Assembly: GCA_014378195.1 (NCBI GenBank) | Contig: JACMOC010000013.1 | Span: 62,001 to 126,000 of the forward strand | DNA from: Oligoflexus sp. | GTDB taxonomy: Bacteria > Bdellovibrionota_B > Oligoflexia > Oligoflexales > Oligoflexaceae | Reading direction: 5' to 3' | DNA length: 64,000 nt | Part shown: in pieces, positions 1-8,807 of the stretch | Layout: every line of letters begins with the position of its first letter | How positions within the stretch are numbered: position 1 is the first letter of the stretch | Notes under the pieces: model-generated | Database searches by the model: none | Told to the model about the DNA's origin: nothing | What the model saw: the letters and a program-made list of their open reading frames with translations, nothing else | Program-made: the position numbers and the translations under genes

Positions 1-152
1 ACAGCTTGGGATTTTCGCAATTCAGTAAACAAGCCTCAAGAATTGCTGAAAGCTCCGTGGACGCTGATTTGCACAATGAAGTTATTATCGCCATCCGCCA
101 CAAACATGGCACATCTTTTGAACATAGAACTCTGGCTTATCAGGAGTATTGC
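1..152. other. Left-edge sequence upstream of fliL
   Basis: No gene is called here. One + frame is open from base 2 and stops at TAA 26-28; it could be the last codons of an upstream gene cut by the window edge, but eight codons are too few to identify. The fliL frame itself is open back to base 3, yet the residues before the Met at 153 do not look like FliL and the ribosome site sits directly before 153. A sigma-54-like motif lies at 107-122. Confidence 0.4.
107..122 (+). promoter_or_regulatory. Possible sigma-54 promoter ahead of fliL
   Basis: TGGCAC at 107-112, five bases, then TTGAA at 118-122. The -24 element is perfect and the spacing matches the TGGCAC-N5-TTGCA consensus, but the -12 GC reads GA, which normally weakens such promoters. 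It lies 30 bases upstream of the fliL start. Sigma-54 control of flagellar genes is known in many delta-like bacteria; its use here is inference. Confidence 0.3.
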
Positions 153-1013
153 ATGTCAGACGACGCAAAAAAGAAGGAAAAAGAGAAGGATGCACCCGCG
201 GTGGATGAGAGTCCCGAGGATGGATCCAAAAAGAAAAAGAAAAAGCTCCTGATGTTTGCCATCCTGGGAGCCGTCGTTGCAATAGGTGGAGGTGCCGGAG
301 CCTTCATGTTTTTGTCGAAAGGCAAAACCGCTCATAAAACTGAAGAGATTTCCAAAGAATCCGCGGGCCATGACGAGCACGGCGACGCGAAGAAAGATGA
401 GCATGGGGAAGCGAAGAAGGACGAACACGGTGAGCCGGCTAAAGATGAGCATGGCGAACCTAAAAAAGATGAGCATGGTGATGCTCATGGCGAAGCCAAG
501 AAAGACGAGCATGGCGATGCGAAAAAAGATGAGCACGGTGATGCGAAAAAAGATGAACACGGTGATGCGAAAAAAGACGAGCACGGCGACGCAAAAAAAG
601 ATGAGCATGGCGATGCTCACGGTGAAGTGAAAAAAGACGAGCATGGCAACGAGATCAAAAGCGATGCCAAAGACAAGGACAAGGATAAAGACAAAGCCGA
701 TAACATCGATTTCGGCGAAACCTACAAGATGCAGTCGTTCAACCTAAACCTCGGTAACTCTTTAGAAAATCGCTACATCCGCATCGAGATTTCGCTCGAA
801 TATCGGGGTGGGGCGGACCAGAAAAGAGAGATCGAGAAGCGGCTTCCTCAGCTTCGTGATGCCGTCATAGGCATCCTACAAAGAAAAACGAGAGAGTTTC
901 TGCTCTCGCCTGATGGGAAAGAGTCACTCCGCAAAGAGGTCCTGATCCGCATCAATCGTTATATGACCAAAAAAATTGAATCTGTTTATATCACTGATCT
1001 TTTAATCGAGTAA
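153..1013 (+). CDS. fliL: Flagellar basal body-associated protein FliL, with periplasmic repeat linker
   Basis: FliL is an inner-membrane protein that surrounds the stator and supports motor torque. The 286-residue product has a Lys-rich cytoplasmic N-terminus, one membrane segment at about residues 32-54, and a C-terminal FliL domain at about 184-286. Between them, residues 72-167 carry eleven DEHG units, mostly as eight-residue KKDEHGDA repeats, making the protein much longer than the usual 150-180 residues. The start at 153 was chosen over earlier in-frame codons because AGGAG lies at 142-146 with six-base spacing. It is the first gene of the flagellar operon; fliM follows after 12 bases. 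Confidence 0.9.
   Translation: MSDDAKKKEKEKDAPAVDESPEDGSKKKKKKLLMFAILGAVVAIGGGAGAFMFLSKGKTAHKTEEISKESAGHDEHGDAKKDEHGEAKKDEHGEPAKDEHGEPKKDEHGDAHGEAKKDEHGDAKKDEHGDAKKDEHGDAKKDEHGDAKKDEHGDAHGEVKKDEHGNEIKSDAKDKDKDKDKADNIDFGETYKMQSFNLNLGNSLENRYIRIEISLEYRGGADQKREIEKRLPQLRDAVIGILQRKTREFLLSPDGKESLRKEVLIRINRYMTKKIESVYITDLLIE
366..653 (+). repeat. 24-bp tandem repeat inside fliL encoding KKDEHGDA units
   Basis: Eleven DEHG cores can be read in the translation. Most units are exactly 24 bases; two contain an extra HGE/HGD insert. Codons differ between copies at third positions (GAC/GAT, CAC/CAT, GGC/GGT), so the amino-acid sequence is more conserved than the DNA. The repeat is in frame throughout and would sit in the periplasm. 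Confidence 0.95.
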
Positions 1014-1025
1014 GGGGCCTAAGAG

Positions 1026-2006
1026 ATGAGTCAAGTACTTTCGCAGAGCGAAGTCGATGCTCTTCTGTCGGCGGTTTCCGATAACCGAGTCGACAGTGAT
1101 GATAACGGTGGCGACGGCATTCAAAATGGGGTCGTGCAATACGATCTCGCGAATCAGGATCGTATCATCCGGGGCCGTATGCCGACCCTCGATATTATCC
1201 ACGATCGCTTCATTCGCCTTTTTCGCGTAACTCTTTCCAACTCTTTGAGAAAGATGGCGAACTTGAGTGTGAACTCAACGGGCCCGTTGAAGTTCTCGGA
1301 GTTTATGAACTCCCTGCCGTTGCCTTCGTGCCTTAATATTCTGCGCCTCGATCCCTTACGCGGTGCGGCCGTTATGGTAATCGAATCAAAATTGCTGTAC
1401 GCTCTAGTAGACAGTTTTTTTGGTGGGAACGATGTTCCTTACACCAAGATCGAAGGCAAAGATTTTACGCAAATTGAGATCAAGATCGCGCGCCGCGTGG
1501 TGCTTTCGGCGATCGATGATCTGGAAAAAGCCTGGGAACCTGTTTACCCACTTAAAATTGGCTATAGCCGAACCGAAATCAATCCTCAGTTCGTAGCCGT
1601 CGTACCTCCATCCGATGTCGTTATCGCAACGACCTTCGATGTGGAGCTGGAAAAAGTATCGGGCACGATTAAGATCGTTATCCCCTACTCCACTCTTGAA
1701 CCTATCAAATCCAAACTTTCCGTTGGCTTTCAAAGTGAGCAACTGGAAGTCGACTTTATCTGGATCAACCGCGTTAAAGAACAGATTATGCAGACCACTG
1801 CCAATCTCGTTGTCAAACTCGGTGAAGCCCAGATTCAGGTGCGCGACCTCATGAATCTCGAGGTTGGCGACATCATTCAACTCAACACCGACGCCACGAT
1901 GCCCCTCAGTGTCATGGTTGAAGGAATTCCGAAATTCAAAGGAATTCCAGGACTTTTGCGCGGCAATCGCGCCATACGCGTCACTGAATCCATGTTCGAC
2001 ACATAA
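1026..2006 (+). CDS. fliM: Flagellar motor switch protein FliM
   Basis: FliM is the middle C-ring protein that binds CheY-P and passes the switching signal to FliG. At 326 residues it has the normal family length. The N-terminus carries the conserved CheY-binding segment [10 protein letters not shown] at residues 5-14. The central domain, about 45-230, includes the characteristic FFGG segment (VDSFFGG), and a C-terminal SpoA domain follows. It lies 12 bases after fliL and 17 bases before fliN, as expected for one transcript. cheY is encoded at the far end of the same operon. Confidence 0.97.
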   Translation: MSQVLSQSEVDALLSAVSDNRVDSDDNGGDGIQNGVVQYDLANQDRIIRGRMPTLDIIHDRFIRLFRVTLSNSLRKMANLSVNSTGPLKFSEFMNSLPLPSCLNILRLDPLRGAAVMVIESKLLYALVDSFFGGNDVPYTKIEGKDFTQIEIKIARRVVLSAIDDLEKAWEPVYPLKIGYSRTEINPQFVAVVPPSDVVIATTFDVELEKVSGTIKIVIPYSTLEPIKSKLSVGFQSEQLEVDFIWINRVKEQIMQTTANLVVKLGEAQIQVRDLMNLEVGDIIQLNTDATMPLSVMVEGIPKFKGIPGLLRGNRAIRVTESMFDT

Positions 2007-2023
2007 TCCAGGAGGAAGTATCG

Positions 2024-2428
2024 ATGGCTGAAGACTTTAACCCAGAAGATTTCGGGCTCGGCGGTGAATTTGACGAAGCTCTAGCGCAAGCAGGCGGCGA
2101 CAAAGATAAAGACGAACCCGTAGTCATGACGCCGGAAGACTCCCGTCTCGCGCGCACCGACTTTTCCAAACTCAAAATGATTCTCGATGTGCCTCTCAAA
2201 GTGTCGGTTGAACTCGGCCGAACGAAGATGCTCGTCAACGATCTGCTCCAACTCGGTCAAGGTTCGGTCATCGAACTCGACAAGATTGCAGGCGAACCTA
2301 TGGAAATACTCATCAATGACAAACTCGTCGCCATGGGCGAAGTCGTTGTTGTGAACGAAAAATTTGGCGTCAGACTAACTGATGTCGTGTCGCAGTTCGG
2401 TTTGGGCGACATCACTCAGGGTCCGTAA
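2024..2428 (+). CDS. fliN: Flagellar motor switch protein FliN
   Basis: FliN forms the lower C-ring with FliM and docks the FliH-FliI export ATPase complex. The protein is 134 residues, with an acidic N-terminal tail of about 45 residues rich in Asp/Glu, followed by the SpoA domain, recognisable as the [14 protein letters not shown] stretch and the GSVIELDK and [12 protein letters not shown] segments. A strong AGGAGG site precedes ATG 2024. It sits between fliM and fliO. Confidence 0.96.
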   Translation: MAEDFNPEDFGLGGEFDEALAQAGGDKDKDEPVVMTPEDSRLARTDFSKLKMILDVPLKVSVELGRTKMLVNDLLQLGQGSVIELDKIAGEPMEILINDKLVAMGEVVVVNEKFGVRLTDVVSQFGLGDITQGP

Positions 2429-2456
2429 TCTGAAACCAATCTCACGAGGTAAGTGC

Positions 2457-3683
2457 ATGCGTTTCTTTGGTCCACTTCTTCTTCAACTGCTAGTGCTTCT
2501 AGCTCCTGCGCACCTCTGCGCGCAAACGGCCCCAGCGAGTCCGATCCTGCAAACGCTCGGTCCTATCGATGCGGAATCAGATCAGAAAGCGTCTGTGATC
2601 ACGATGCGTTATGATACAAAACCAGCGTTTACGAAGCCAGTGGCTGAAGCTCACGGTAGCTTTATCCAGGTGGTTCTTCCGCATACGATGGTTTTGAAGC
2701 CGGGTGTGTTTGTTGAAGCCAAGAGCCCTTACATCCGTAAGTTCACGGTGATTCAACTCGATGAAGACACCGCGGCCCTACGTTTGTTCGTCACGAAAGA
2801 AGCCGAGCACTTAGTTGGTGCGGTGACTGTCGATATACTCGAAAACCGCGTTCTGGTCATCATGGATCATGAACGCGCTGAAAAAGAACTCCTTGCCAAT
2901 TTCAATGGTGTCCCCGTTCAAGGCGGACCCAGTCCTGAACAAGTTGTCAAAGGTACGGAAGTTCGTAAGGACATTCCAGATCCTATCGCTTTGATGGGTA
3001 ATGCCAAAGCTGATCCGAATACGATCGCTGCGGCTTCTCCCACAGCCGTGCCTGAAGGGGCTTCAGTAGCTATGGCTGGTACGGTTAGCAAAACGAAAGC
3101 GAAGAAAGCGGTCCTTGAAGAAGCGCCGAAAGAGAAATGGACAGATGGTATCGAAAACAAACTTGTTGCCGTTACGATCTTCTGCGCTGTAATGCTCGGC
3201 CTCCTGGTTGCCATCAAGTCCTGGCGCCGTGTGGCTGTTAAGGCTTTGGCTCCTGGTGCTGACTTCAGCCTTAAAACACTCGCAACACACGCTCTCGGTC
3301 CTAAACAAAGAATTACTGTGATTCAGGTCGGTCAGGAACAGATCTTGCTTGGTGTTTCACCAGACGGCATCAATTTCCTCACTTCACTGAAACCACAGGC
3401 GGCAGAACCTCGCATTCAACTCGATCCTTCGATGTACCAAAGAACTCTTTCTCCAAGTCCAAAAAGGCCTGCGGCAAGAGAGTCTCAAGGTGTCGAGCCT
3501 CTGCAAAAGAGCCGAACACCGGAATCTCGATCGGATCGTCCTGAACCTGGTTCTTCGATTCGTTACGGTGTGGGTGATGCTGGCATCAAGAACTTCAAAG
3601 ATGAAGGCCATCGTGATCAGGAAAGCCTTGAAGACGTAACTCGTCTAATCCGCAAGAAACTCAAAGACCTTCCCAAAGTTTAA
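2457..3683 (+). CDS. fliO: Flagellar biosynthesis protein FliO, enlarged
   Basis: FliO assists assembly of the FliPQR export gate. This 408-residue protein has a signal peptide (residues 1-24), a periplasmic region of about 210 residues, a single membrane helix at about residues 220-240, and a cytoplasmic FliO domain with the typical QRITVIQVGQEQILLGV segment at about 280-310. Ordinary FliO is 100-150 residues. The periplasmic part (about 40-150) resembles an AMIN-type fold by its strand pattern, which is weak evidence. The start at 2457 is preceded by GAGGTAAG; the longer frame from 2382 overlaps fliN and has no ribosome site. The assignment rests on the C-terminal domain and the fliN/fliP position. 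Confidence 0.85.
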   Translation: MRFFGPLLLQLLVLLAPAHLCAQTAPASPILQTLGPIDAESDQKASVITMRYDTKPAFTKPVAEAHGSFIQVVLPHTMVLKPGVFVEAKSPYIRKFTVIQLDEDTAALRLFVTKEAEHLVGAVTVDILENRVLVIMDHERAEKELLANFNGVPVQGGPSPEQVVKGTEVRKDIPDPIALMGNAKADPNTIAAASPTAVPEGASVAMAGTVSKTKAKKAVLEEAPKEKWTDGIENKLVAVTIFCAVMLGLLVAIKSWRRVAVKALAPGADFSLKTLATHALGPKQRITVIQVGQEQILLGVSPDGINFLTSLKPQAAEPRIQLDPSMYQRTLSPSPKRPAARESQGVEPLQKSRTPESRSDRPEPGSSIRYGVGDAGIKNFKDEGHRDQESLEDVTRLIRKKLKDLPKV

Positions 3684-3701
3684 TGGAATTAAGGAGAGCA
3701 T

Positions 3702-4487
3702 ATGCGCCGTCTAGCCTCAAAATGGCCTTCTTGTGCACAGATGCTCTTCGCATTCTTGCTCATCATCACCGCCTGTCAGGCCTTTGCGCCGCAATTGGCA
3801 TTCGCTGATACTAAACTCCCCGGCGTGAATTTTAATCTTTACGAAGTCGATGATCCCGAGGCCATGGTGCCAGCGATGAAAATCATCGCGATGCTTACTG
3901 TTCTCGCTGTCGCTCCCGCAATTCTCCTTATGTGTACTTCCTTTACCCGTATCGTCGTGGTCTTGAGCTTTGTGCGCCAGGCATTGGGCACTCAGCAGAT
4001 GCCGCCCAACCAGGTTATTCTGGGTCTTTCCCTTTTTCTCACCTACTTCACGATGAGTCCTGTGATCGACACGCTTAATGAGCGCGCGCTCACGCCTTAC
4101 CTTGAAAAAGCCATTACACAGGAGCAGGCCTTCAAAGAAGCCGCCATCCCTATTCGCAAATTCATGATGGGCGAAGTCAAAGAATCCGACCTCGCGACCT
4201 TTTTCAATATTTCAAAAACACCTAAGCCGAAGACGGTAAACGATGTGCCGATGAGTGTACTCATCCCGGCGTTTGTCGTATCAGAACTCAAAACAGCATT
4301 TCAAATCGGTTTCCTCGTTTATATTCCTTTCCTCGTGATCGACATGGTTGTGTCGTCTATTCTCATGGCTATGGGCATGATGATGATGCCTCCAACCGTA
4401 ATATCCCTACCCTTCAAGCTTGTTCTTTTTGTTCTTGTGGATGGGTGGGGACTCATCGTTGATTCCCTCGTTCGAAGCTTTCACTAA
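3702..4487 (+). CDS. fliP: Flagellar export gate protein FliP
   Basis: FliP is the main pore-forming subunit of the flagellar type III export gate. The 261-residue protein has a cleavable signal peptide, typical of FliP, followed by hydrophobic segments. Family signatures include the TSFTRIVVVLSFVRQALGTQ region and the MGMMMMPP segment near the C-terminus. An AAGGAG site lies before ATG 3702. fliQ begins 15 bases after its stop. Confidence 0.98.
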   Translation: MRRLASKWPSCAQMLFAFLLIITACQAFAPQLAFADTKLPGVNFNLYEVDDPEAMVPAMKIIAMLTVLAVAPAILLMCTSFTRIVVVLSFVRQALGTQQMPPNQVILGLSLFLTYFTMSPVIDTLNERALTPYLEKAITQEQAFKEAAIPIRKFMMGEVKESDLATFFNISKTPKPKTVNDVPMSVLIPAFVVSELKTAFQIGFLVYIPFLVIDMVVSSILMAMGMMMMPPTVISLPFKLVLFVLVDGWGLIVDSLVRSFH

Positions 4488-4502
4488 CAAAGGAGTCTCA
4501 TT

Positions 4503-4775
4503 ATGATGACCGAAAAATACGTACTCGATGTCGCTTGGGAGACGATTATGCTGACGATGAAAGTGTCAGCGCCTGCACTTCTCGCCACGCTTGTGGTTGG
4601 ATTGCTCGTCTCTATCTTTCAGGCCGCAACGCAGATCAACGAGCAAAATCTTGTGTTCATTCCAAAGGTTCTCGCGATGACAGCAACTGTTGTTATCGCT
4701 GGTCCCTGGGTGCTTCGTCTCCTGATCACCTTTACGATCGATATTTTTCATCAAATTCCCCAGGTCACCCATTAA
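4503..4775 (+). CDS. fliQ: Flagellar export gate protein FliQ
   Basis: FliQ is a small two-helix membrane subunit that packs around FliP/FliR. Its 90 residues match the family length. Two hydrophobic hairpin helices flank the conserved SIFQAATQINEQ segment. A second ATG at 4506 could also serve as start (ATGATG); AAGGAG at 4490-4495 fits either. fliR starts eight bases after its stop. Confidence 0.97.
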   Translation: MMTEKYVLDVAWETIMLTMKVSAPALLATLVVGLLVSIFQAATQINEQNLVFIPKVLAMTATVVIAGPWVLRLLITFTIDIFHQIPQVTH

Positions 4776-4783
4776 GGTGGAAA

Positions 4784-5566
4784 ATGATCTACGACATCAC
4801 CGTTGAATCGATACTGACAGGCGCCCTCATCTTCGTGCGGATCAGCGCAATGCTTTATGCACTACCCTTTTTCGGGGATGAGCCGATCCCAACGCCGGTT
4901 CGTTTGATTCTTGGTGTGGCACTAGCGTACGGTTTTCACGATCGAATTCCTGCGCAATGGGGCACGGTCCTGCCAACCGATATGTTTCCTTTCGGCATTA
5001 TGGTTTTCAAGGAAGTTATGATCGGACTCTTTGTAGGGTTCGTCGGTCGACTCGCTTTCGACGGCATACTCATGGCAGCAAGTCTGGTTGGTTATCAGAT
5101 GGGATTCGGCACGGCCGACCTTATTTATCCCGGACTTGGAACGCAGGTGAGTGCGTTCACCGCGATGCACCGTGGTGTCATGATGTTGATCTTTCTGAGC
5201 TTGAATCTGCATCACATTTATCTCGATGGCATTATCAAAACGTTCGACATGATACCGGCAGGCGCTGCACTTCCCTCGAAAAATTTGATGCCATTTTTCA
5301 TACAGTTGACCAGCGGTGTATTCCGCGTTGCGATGCAGCTTTCCGCTCCGGTTTTGGTCGCTCTTATCTTCGCAAACTCGGCACTCGGTCTGGCTGCGCG
5401 AACTGTACCGCAGCTCAATGTTTTTACCATGAGTTTCCCCATTGGTTTCTTCGTTGGCATGACAATTTACATGGCGTGTTTGCCTTTTTTCCCCGAATGG
5501 ACACTGACTCATTTCGAACTGAGCCAGGGCTATATGATTAAAACCATCCAAGGGCTGATGCCCTAG
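4784..5566 (+). CDS. fliR: Flagellar export gate protein FliR
   Basis: FliR completes the FliPQR gate in the inner membrane. The 260-residue protein has about six hydrophobic segments and the conserved LxxLPFFGDEPIPTPVRLILG region near the N-terminus. The open frame runs back to 4535 across fliQ, but the real start is ATG 4784: AAGGTGG precedes it, and the residues from there on (MIYDITVESILTGALIF) match FliR, whereas the upstream part is fliQ read out of frame. The flhB start lies 12 bases downstream. Confidence 0.95.
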   Translation: MIYDITVESILTGALIFVRISAMLYALPFFGDEPIPTPVRLILGVALAYGFHDRIPAQWGTVLPTDMFPFGIMVFKEVMIGLFVGFVGRLAFDGILMAASLVGYQMGFGTADLIYPGLGTQVSAFTAMHRGVMMLIFLSLNLHHIYLDGIIKTFDMIPAGAALPSKNLMPFFIQLTSGVFRVAMQLSAPVLVALIFANSALGLAARTVPQLNVFTMSFPIGFFVGMTIYMACLPFFPEWTLTHFELSQGYMIKTIQGLMP

Positions 5567-5578
5567 TAGGAGATCAGC

Positions 5579-6661
5579 TTGTCTGACGGTGGTGATAGCG
5601 ATGACAGGACCGAAGAAGCCACCCCCGAGCGTCGCGATGAATTTCGCGAGCGAGGGGAAATCGCTATTTCCAAAGATGTTACGTCGGTGTTTGTACTTGC
5701 AGCGATCATGATACTTTTCAGTAGCTACATCATGAATCTCTCGAAAAAGCTGCAAGCTATTATGGTTCAGCATTTTACGAACTTTGATCTCACGAAGATC
5801 AACGAAAAAACTGTTTTTGACCACGTGACAACAATTGGCAGCCAAGTCCTTTGGATGATTATTCCATTTTTTGCCGTATCGACCTTGACAGCGATGTTCA
5901 TCACTTTTTCGCAGACGCGTTTGAACTGGTCTTGGGAGCGCCTAGCTCCCAACTGGGGCCGGATGAATGTTTTTACCGGCGTTATCAATATGTTCAGCAT
6001 GCAAGCCGTCGTGGAAGTTTTGAAAAGCGTCGGCAAGATGTTTGTCATCTTTGGGATCTGCTATTTGATTTTGAAAGGCGAGTTTCGCAGTGCCCCTGGT
6101 CTTCTCAATATGCCGTTCACCAAGGTCTGGGAATATTGGGCTAACATTTCGCACACGCTCTTCTGGTCGGTTCTTGGACTCTTGCTCTTTATTGCGTCTG
6201 GAGATTTTATCTATGCTTTCATGAGCATGGAAAAGAAATTGAAGATGACGAAAGAGGAAGTCAAAGAAGAATATAAAAAGCGCGAACAAGATCCGCACAT
6301 GAAAGCCAAGATGAAGCGGATGCAGCGGGAGATTTCGAGCTCGAAATCGATTGCCGCTACTAAGACGGCAACTGTTGTCGTCACCAATCCGACCCACTTT
6401 GCAGTGGCCTTACGTTACGAGCTTGGGATGTCGGCCCCCATCGTAGTCGCAAAGGGCCAGGACTTCACAGCGCAGCGCATGAAAGAAGTCGCCAAGGAAA
6501 ACGGCATACTCATCATGGAAAACAAACCTCTGGCCCGAACGCTCTTTAAAGTGTGCAAGGTGGGCGGCGAGATTCCTGAAAGTCTCTATAAAGCGGTCTC
6601 TGAGATCATCCGTTACGTATTTATGCTCAAAGGCAAAAATCTCTCGCGTCCGCGCACATAA
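5579..6661 (+). CDS. flhB: Flagellar export switch protein FlhB
   Basis: FlhB is the export-gate protein whose self-cleavage changes substrate class from rod/hook to filament. The 360-residue product has the N-terminal DRTEEATPERRDE motif, four membrane segments, a charged KEEVKEEYKKREQDP linker, and the autocleavage motif NPTH at residues 270-273, all intact. The start codon is TTG at 5579, with TAGGAG directly upstream; no better in-frame start exists. flhA follows after ten bases. Confidence 0.97.
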   Translation: MSDGGDSDDRTEEATPERRDEFRERGEIAISKDVTSVFVLAAIMILFSSYIMNLSKKLQAIMVQHFTNFDLTKINEKTVFDHVTTIGSQVLWMIIPFFAVSTLTAMFITFSQTRLNWSWERLAPNWGRMNVFTGVINMFSMQAVVEVLKSVGKMFVIFGICYLILKGEFRSAPGLLNMPFTKVWEYWANISHTLFWSVLGLLLFIASGDFIYAFMSMEKKLKMTKEEVKEEYKKREQDPHMKAKMKRMQREISSSKSIAATKTATVVVTNPTHFAVALRYELGMSAPIVVAKGQDFTAQRMKEVAKENGILIMENKPLARTLFKVCKVGGEIPESLYKAVSEIIRYVFMLKGKNLSRPRT

Positions 6662-6671
6662 GGATAAGTAA

Positions 6672-8768
6672 ATGGCAAACGCCGTTCCGAAAAAAGAACA
6701 AGCAGGTTGGATCAAGATCCTGAAGTCACCGGATATTCAATTTGCGATCGGCCTGATCGCGATTGTCTTCACGATGATTTTGCCCCTGCCAATGTTCCTC
6801 TTGGATATGTTCCTTGCGACGTCGATTGCATCTTCGCTCCTCATACTCATGATTTCAGTCTACGTGAAAGATCCGCTCGAGTTCTCCACCTTTCCCACTA
6901 TCCTCCTTATCACGACCCTGTTTCGACTGGGCCTTAACGTTGCCACAACGCGATCGATCCTACTGGAGGCTCATAATGGGCACGTGAGTTCGGTTATTTC
7001 CTCCTTCGGTAACTTCGTCGTCGGCGGGAACTACTTCGTCGGTTTCGTGATGTTCGCGATCCTCGTTGTTATCAACTTCATCGTAATCACCAAAGGTGCG
7101 GGTCGTATTGCAGAGGTCGGGGCGAGATTTACCTTGGACGCAATGCCTGGTAAACAAATGGCGATCGATGCCGAGCTCAACGCAGGTCTGATTGATCGTA
7201 AGGAAGCCCGGGAACGTCGTGCTAAAGTTGAATTGGCCGCTGACTTTTACGGGGCCATGGACGGTGCATCCAAGTTCGTGCGCGGTGATGCTATCGCCGG
7301 CATCATCATTACGGCCATCAACGTGATTGTCGGTCTCATTCTCGGGGTTGTTGTTCACGGCATGAGTTTCGGCCAGGCAGCCCAGCTTTACACCCTACTT
7401 TCCGTTGGTGACGGACTCGTGGCGCAGATTCCTGCCCTCGTCATCTCCACCGCTGCCGGTATCGTCGTCACCCGTGCGGGCGCTATGGAAGAGGGTCTTT
7501 CACAGACCCTTAACAACCAACTCCTCAACTATCCTCGCGCGATCTATATCTGCTCGGTACTCCTGGGCGTTATGGCTCTCGTTCCGGGTATGCCGACGAT
7601 TCCCTTTGGCCTTCTCGCGATTCTCGCATTCTTTCTCGGTGGTTATGCGATTAAAAACCAAGCCGAACGCAAGGAAGCAGCGGTTGTCAAGGAAGCCGAA
7701 TCCACCAGTAAAGAAGGCAAAAAAGATACCATCGAATCGCTGCTGCATATCGAAGTCCTGTCGCTCGAAGTGGGTGTGGGGCTCATACCTTTGGTTGATG
7801 CGCATCAGGACGGCGAAGTCTTGGAACGCATCGTTTCAGCCCGTAAGCAGTTTGCCCAGGATATGGGGATCGTTGTGCCTATGGTCATGGTCAAAGACAA
7901 TATCCAGCTCAGGCCTGGGGACTATCATATTCTCCTCAAGGGCAACATCATCGGCCGCGGCAGTCTTATGGTCGACTACTATCTTGCGATGGATCCCGGC
8001 GATATTGTGGAGACCATCGATGGCATCGCAGGGAAAGAACCTGCGTATGGACTCGACGCTGTCTGGGTGAAGAGTAGCCAGCGGGAGGAAGCGAGCTTTA
8101 GGGGCTATACAGTCGTTAACTGTTCGACCGTTATCGTCACGCATCTTACCAAACTTATTGAAGAACATTCGGCAGAATTGCTGGGTCGCCAAGAGGCGCA
8201 GAATCTCCTTGAGGGCCTTAAAGAGGAAGCACCGAAGGTCGTTGAAGAGGTAGTGGCTTCGGATCGACTCAGTCTTGGCGAGGTTGTGAGAGTTTTGCAA
8301 AACCTCCTCGCAGAGCGCGTAAGTATCCGAGACTTGCGTACGATTTTTGAAACACTGGCCGATCATTGCCGCATCATCAAGAGTCCCGATGTCTTGACCC
8401 GTTATGTACGGAAGTCTCTGGGCCGTGGTATCATTAGAAAGTACTTAACACCAGATGAAAAACTCGTTGTCGTGACCTTTGACAGGGCCGTTGAAGACTT
8501 GATCGCAGCCGGTATAAACCAACGTGAAGATGGTTCGACCTCCCTGATGCTTGAGCCGGAAATCGCACAACGAATCCTCAATCGAATCGCCGAGGCTCTG
8601 GAGGCTTTCCAAACGACAGGAACGCAGCCCATCATACTCTGCGGCTCTTTTATTCGGTGGGACATCCGGCAACTCGTAAACCGCTTTATCCCCGGTGTTG
8701 TTGTTTTGGCATTTGATGAAATACCGGCAGGAAGTCAGACAAAATCAATTGGCATCGTAAGTTTATAA
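6672..8768 (+). CDS. flhA: Flagellar biosynthesis protein FlhA
   Basis: FlhA is the large gate subunit that forms the nonameric cytoplasmic ring receiving export chaperones. The 698-residue length is normal. The N-terminal half holds about eight membrane segments and the conserved FHIPEP-family region (SARFTLDAMPGKQMAIDAELN-like, here GARFTLDAMPGKQ). A linker at about residues 325-350 leads to the soluble C-terminal domain. flhF starts 39 bases downstream. Confidence 0.98.
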   Translation: MANAVPKKEQAGWIKILKSPDIQFAIGLIAIVFTMILPLPMFLLDMFLATSIASSLLILMISVYVKDPLEFSTFPTILLITTLFRLGLNVATTRSILLEAHNGHVSSVISSFGNFVVGGNYFVGFVMFAILVVINFIVITKGAGRIAEVGARFTLDAMPGKQMAIDAELNAGLIDRKEARERRAKVELAADFYGAMDGASKFVRGDAIAGIIITAINVIVGLILGVVVHGMSFGQAAQLYTLLSVGDGLVAQIPALVISTAAGIVVTRAGAMEEGLSQTLNNQLLNYPRAIYICSVLLGVMALVPGMPTIPFGLLAILAFFLGGYAIKNQAERKEAAVVKEAESTSKEGKKDTIESLLHIEVLSLEVGVGLIPLVDAHQDGEVLERIVSARKQFAQDMGIVVPMVMVKDNIQLRPGDYHILLKGNIIGRGSLMVDYYLAMDPGDIVETIDGIAGKEPAYGLDAVWVKSSQREEASFRGYTVVNCSTVIVTHLTKLIEEHSAELLGRQEAQNLLEGLKEEAPKVVEEVVASDRLSLGEVVRVLQNLLAERVSIRDLRTIFETLADHCRIIKSPDVLTRYVRKSLGRGIIRKYLTPDEKLVVVTFDRAVEDLIAAGINQREDGSTSLMLEPEIAQRILNRIAEALEAFQTTGTQPIILCGSFIRWDIRQLVNRFIPGVVVLAFDEIPAGSQTKSIGIVSL

Positions 8769-8807
8769 TGCGTGTCCGATATTTAGCCTTTTCAGGAGCT
8801 CTGCAGA

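Noticed and set aside
6-152. N-terminal extension of FliL back to base 6
   Set aside because: The ribosome site lies right before the Met at 153, and the extra 49 residues do not resemble FliL.
156-644. Long - strand frame opposite the fliL repeat
   Set aside because: It is the mirror of the 24-bp repeat and gives a repetitive Phe/Ile-rich chain; there is no ribosome site.
4922-5845. 307-codon - strand frame opposite fliR/flhB
   Set aside because: It is fully antisense to two well-recognised genes and has no family features.
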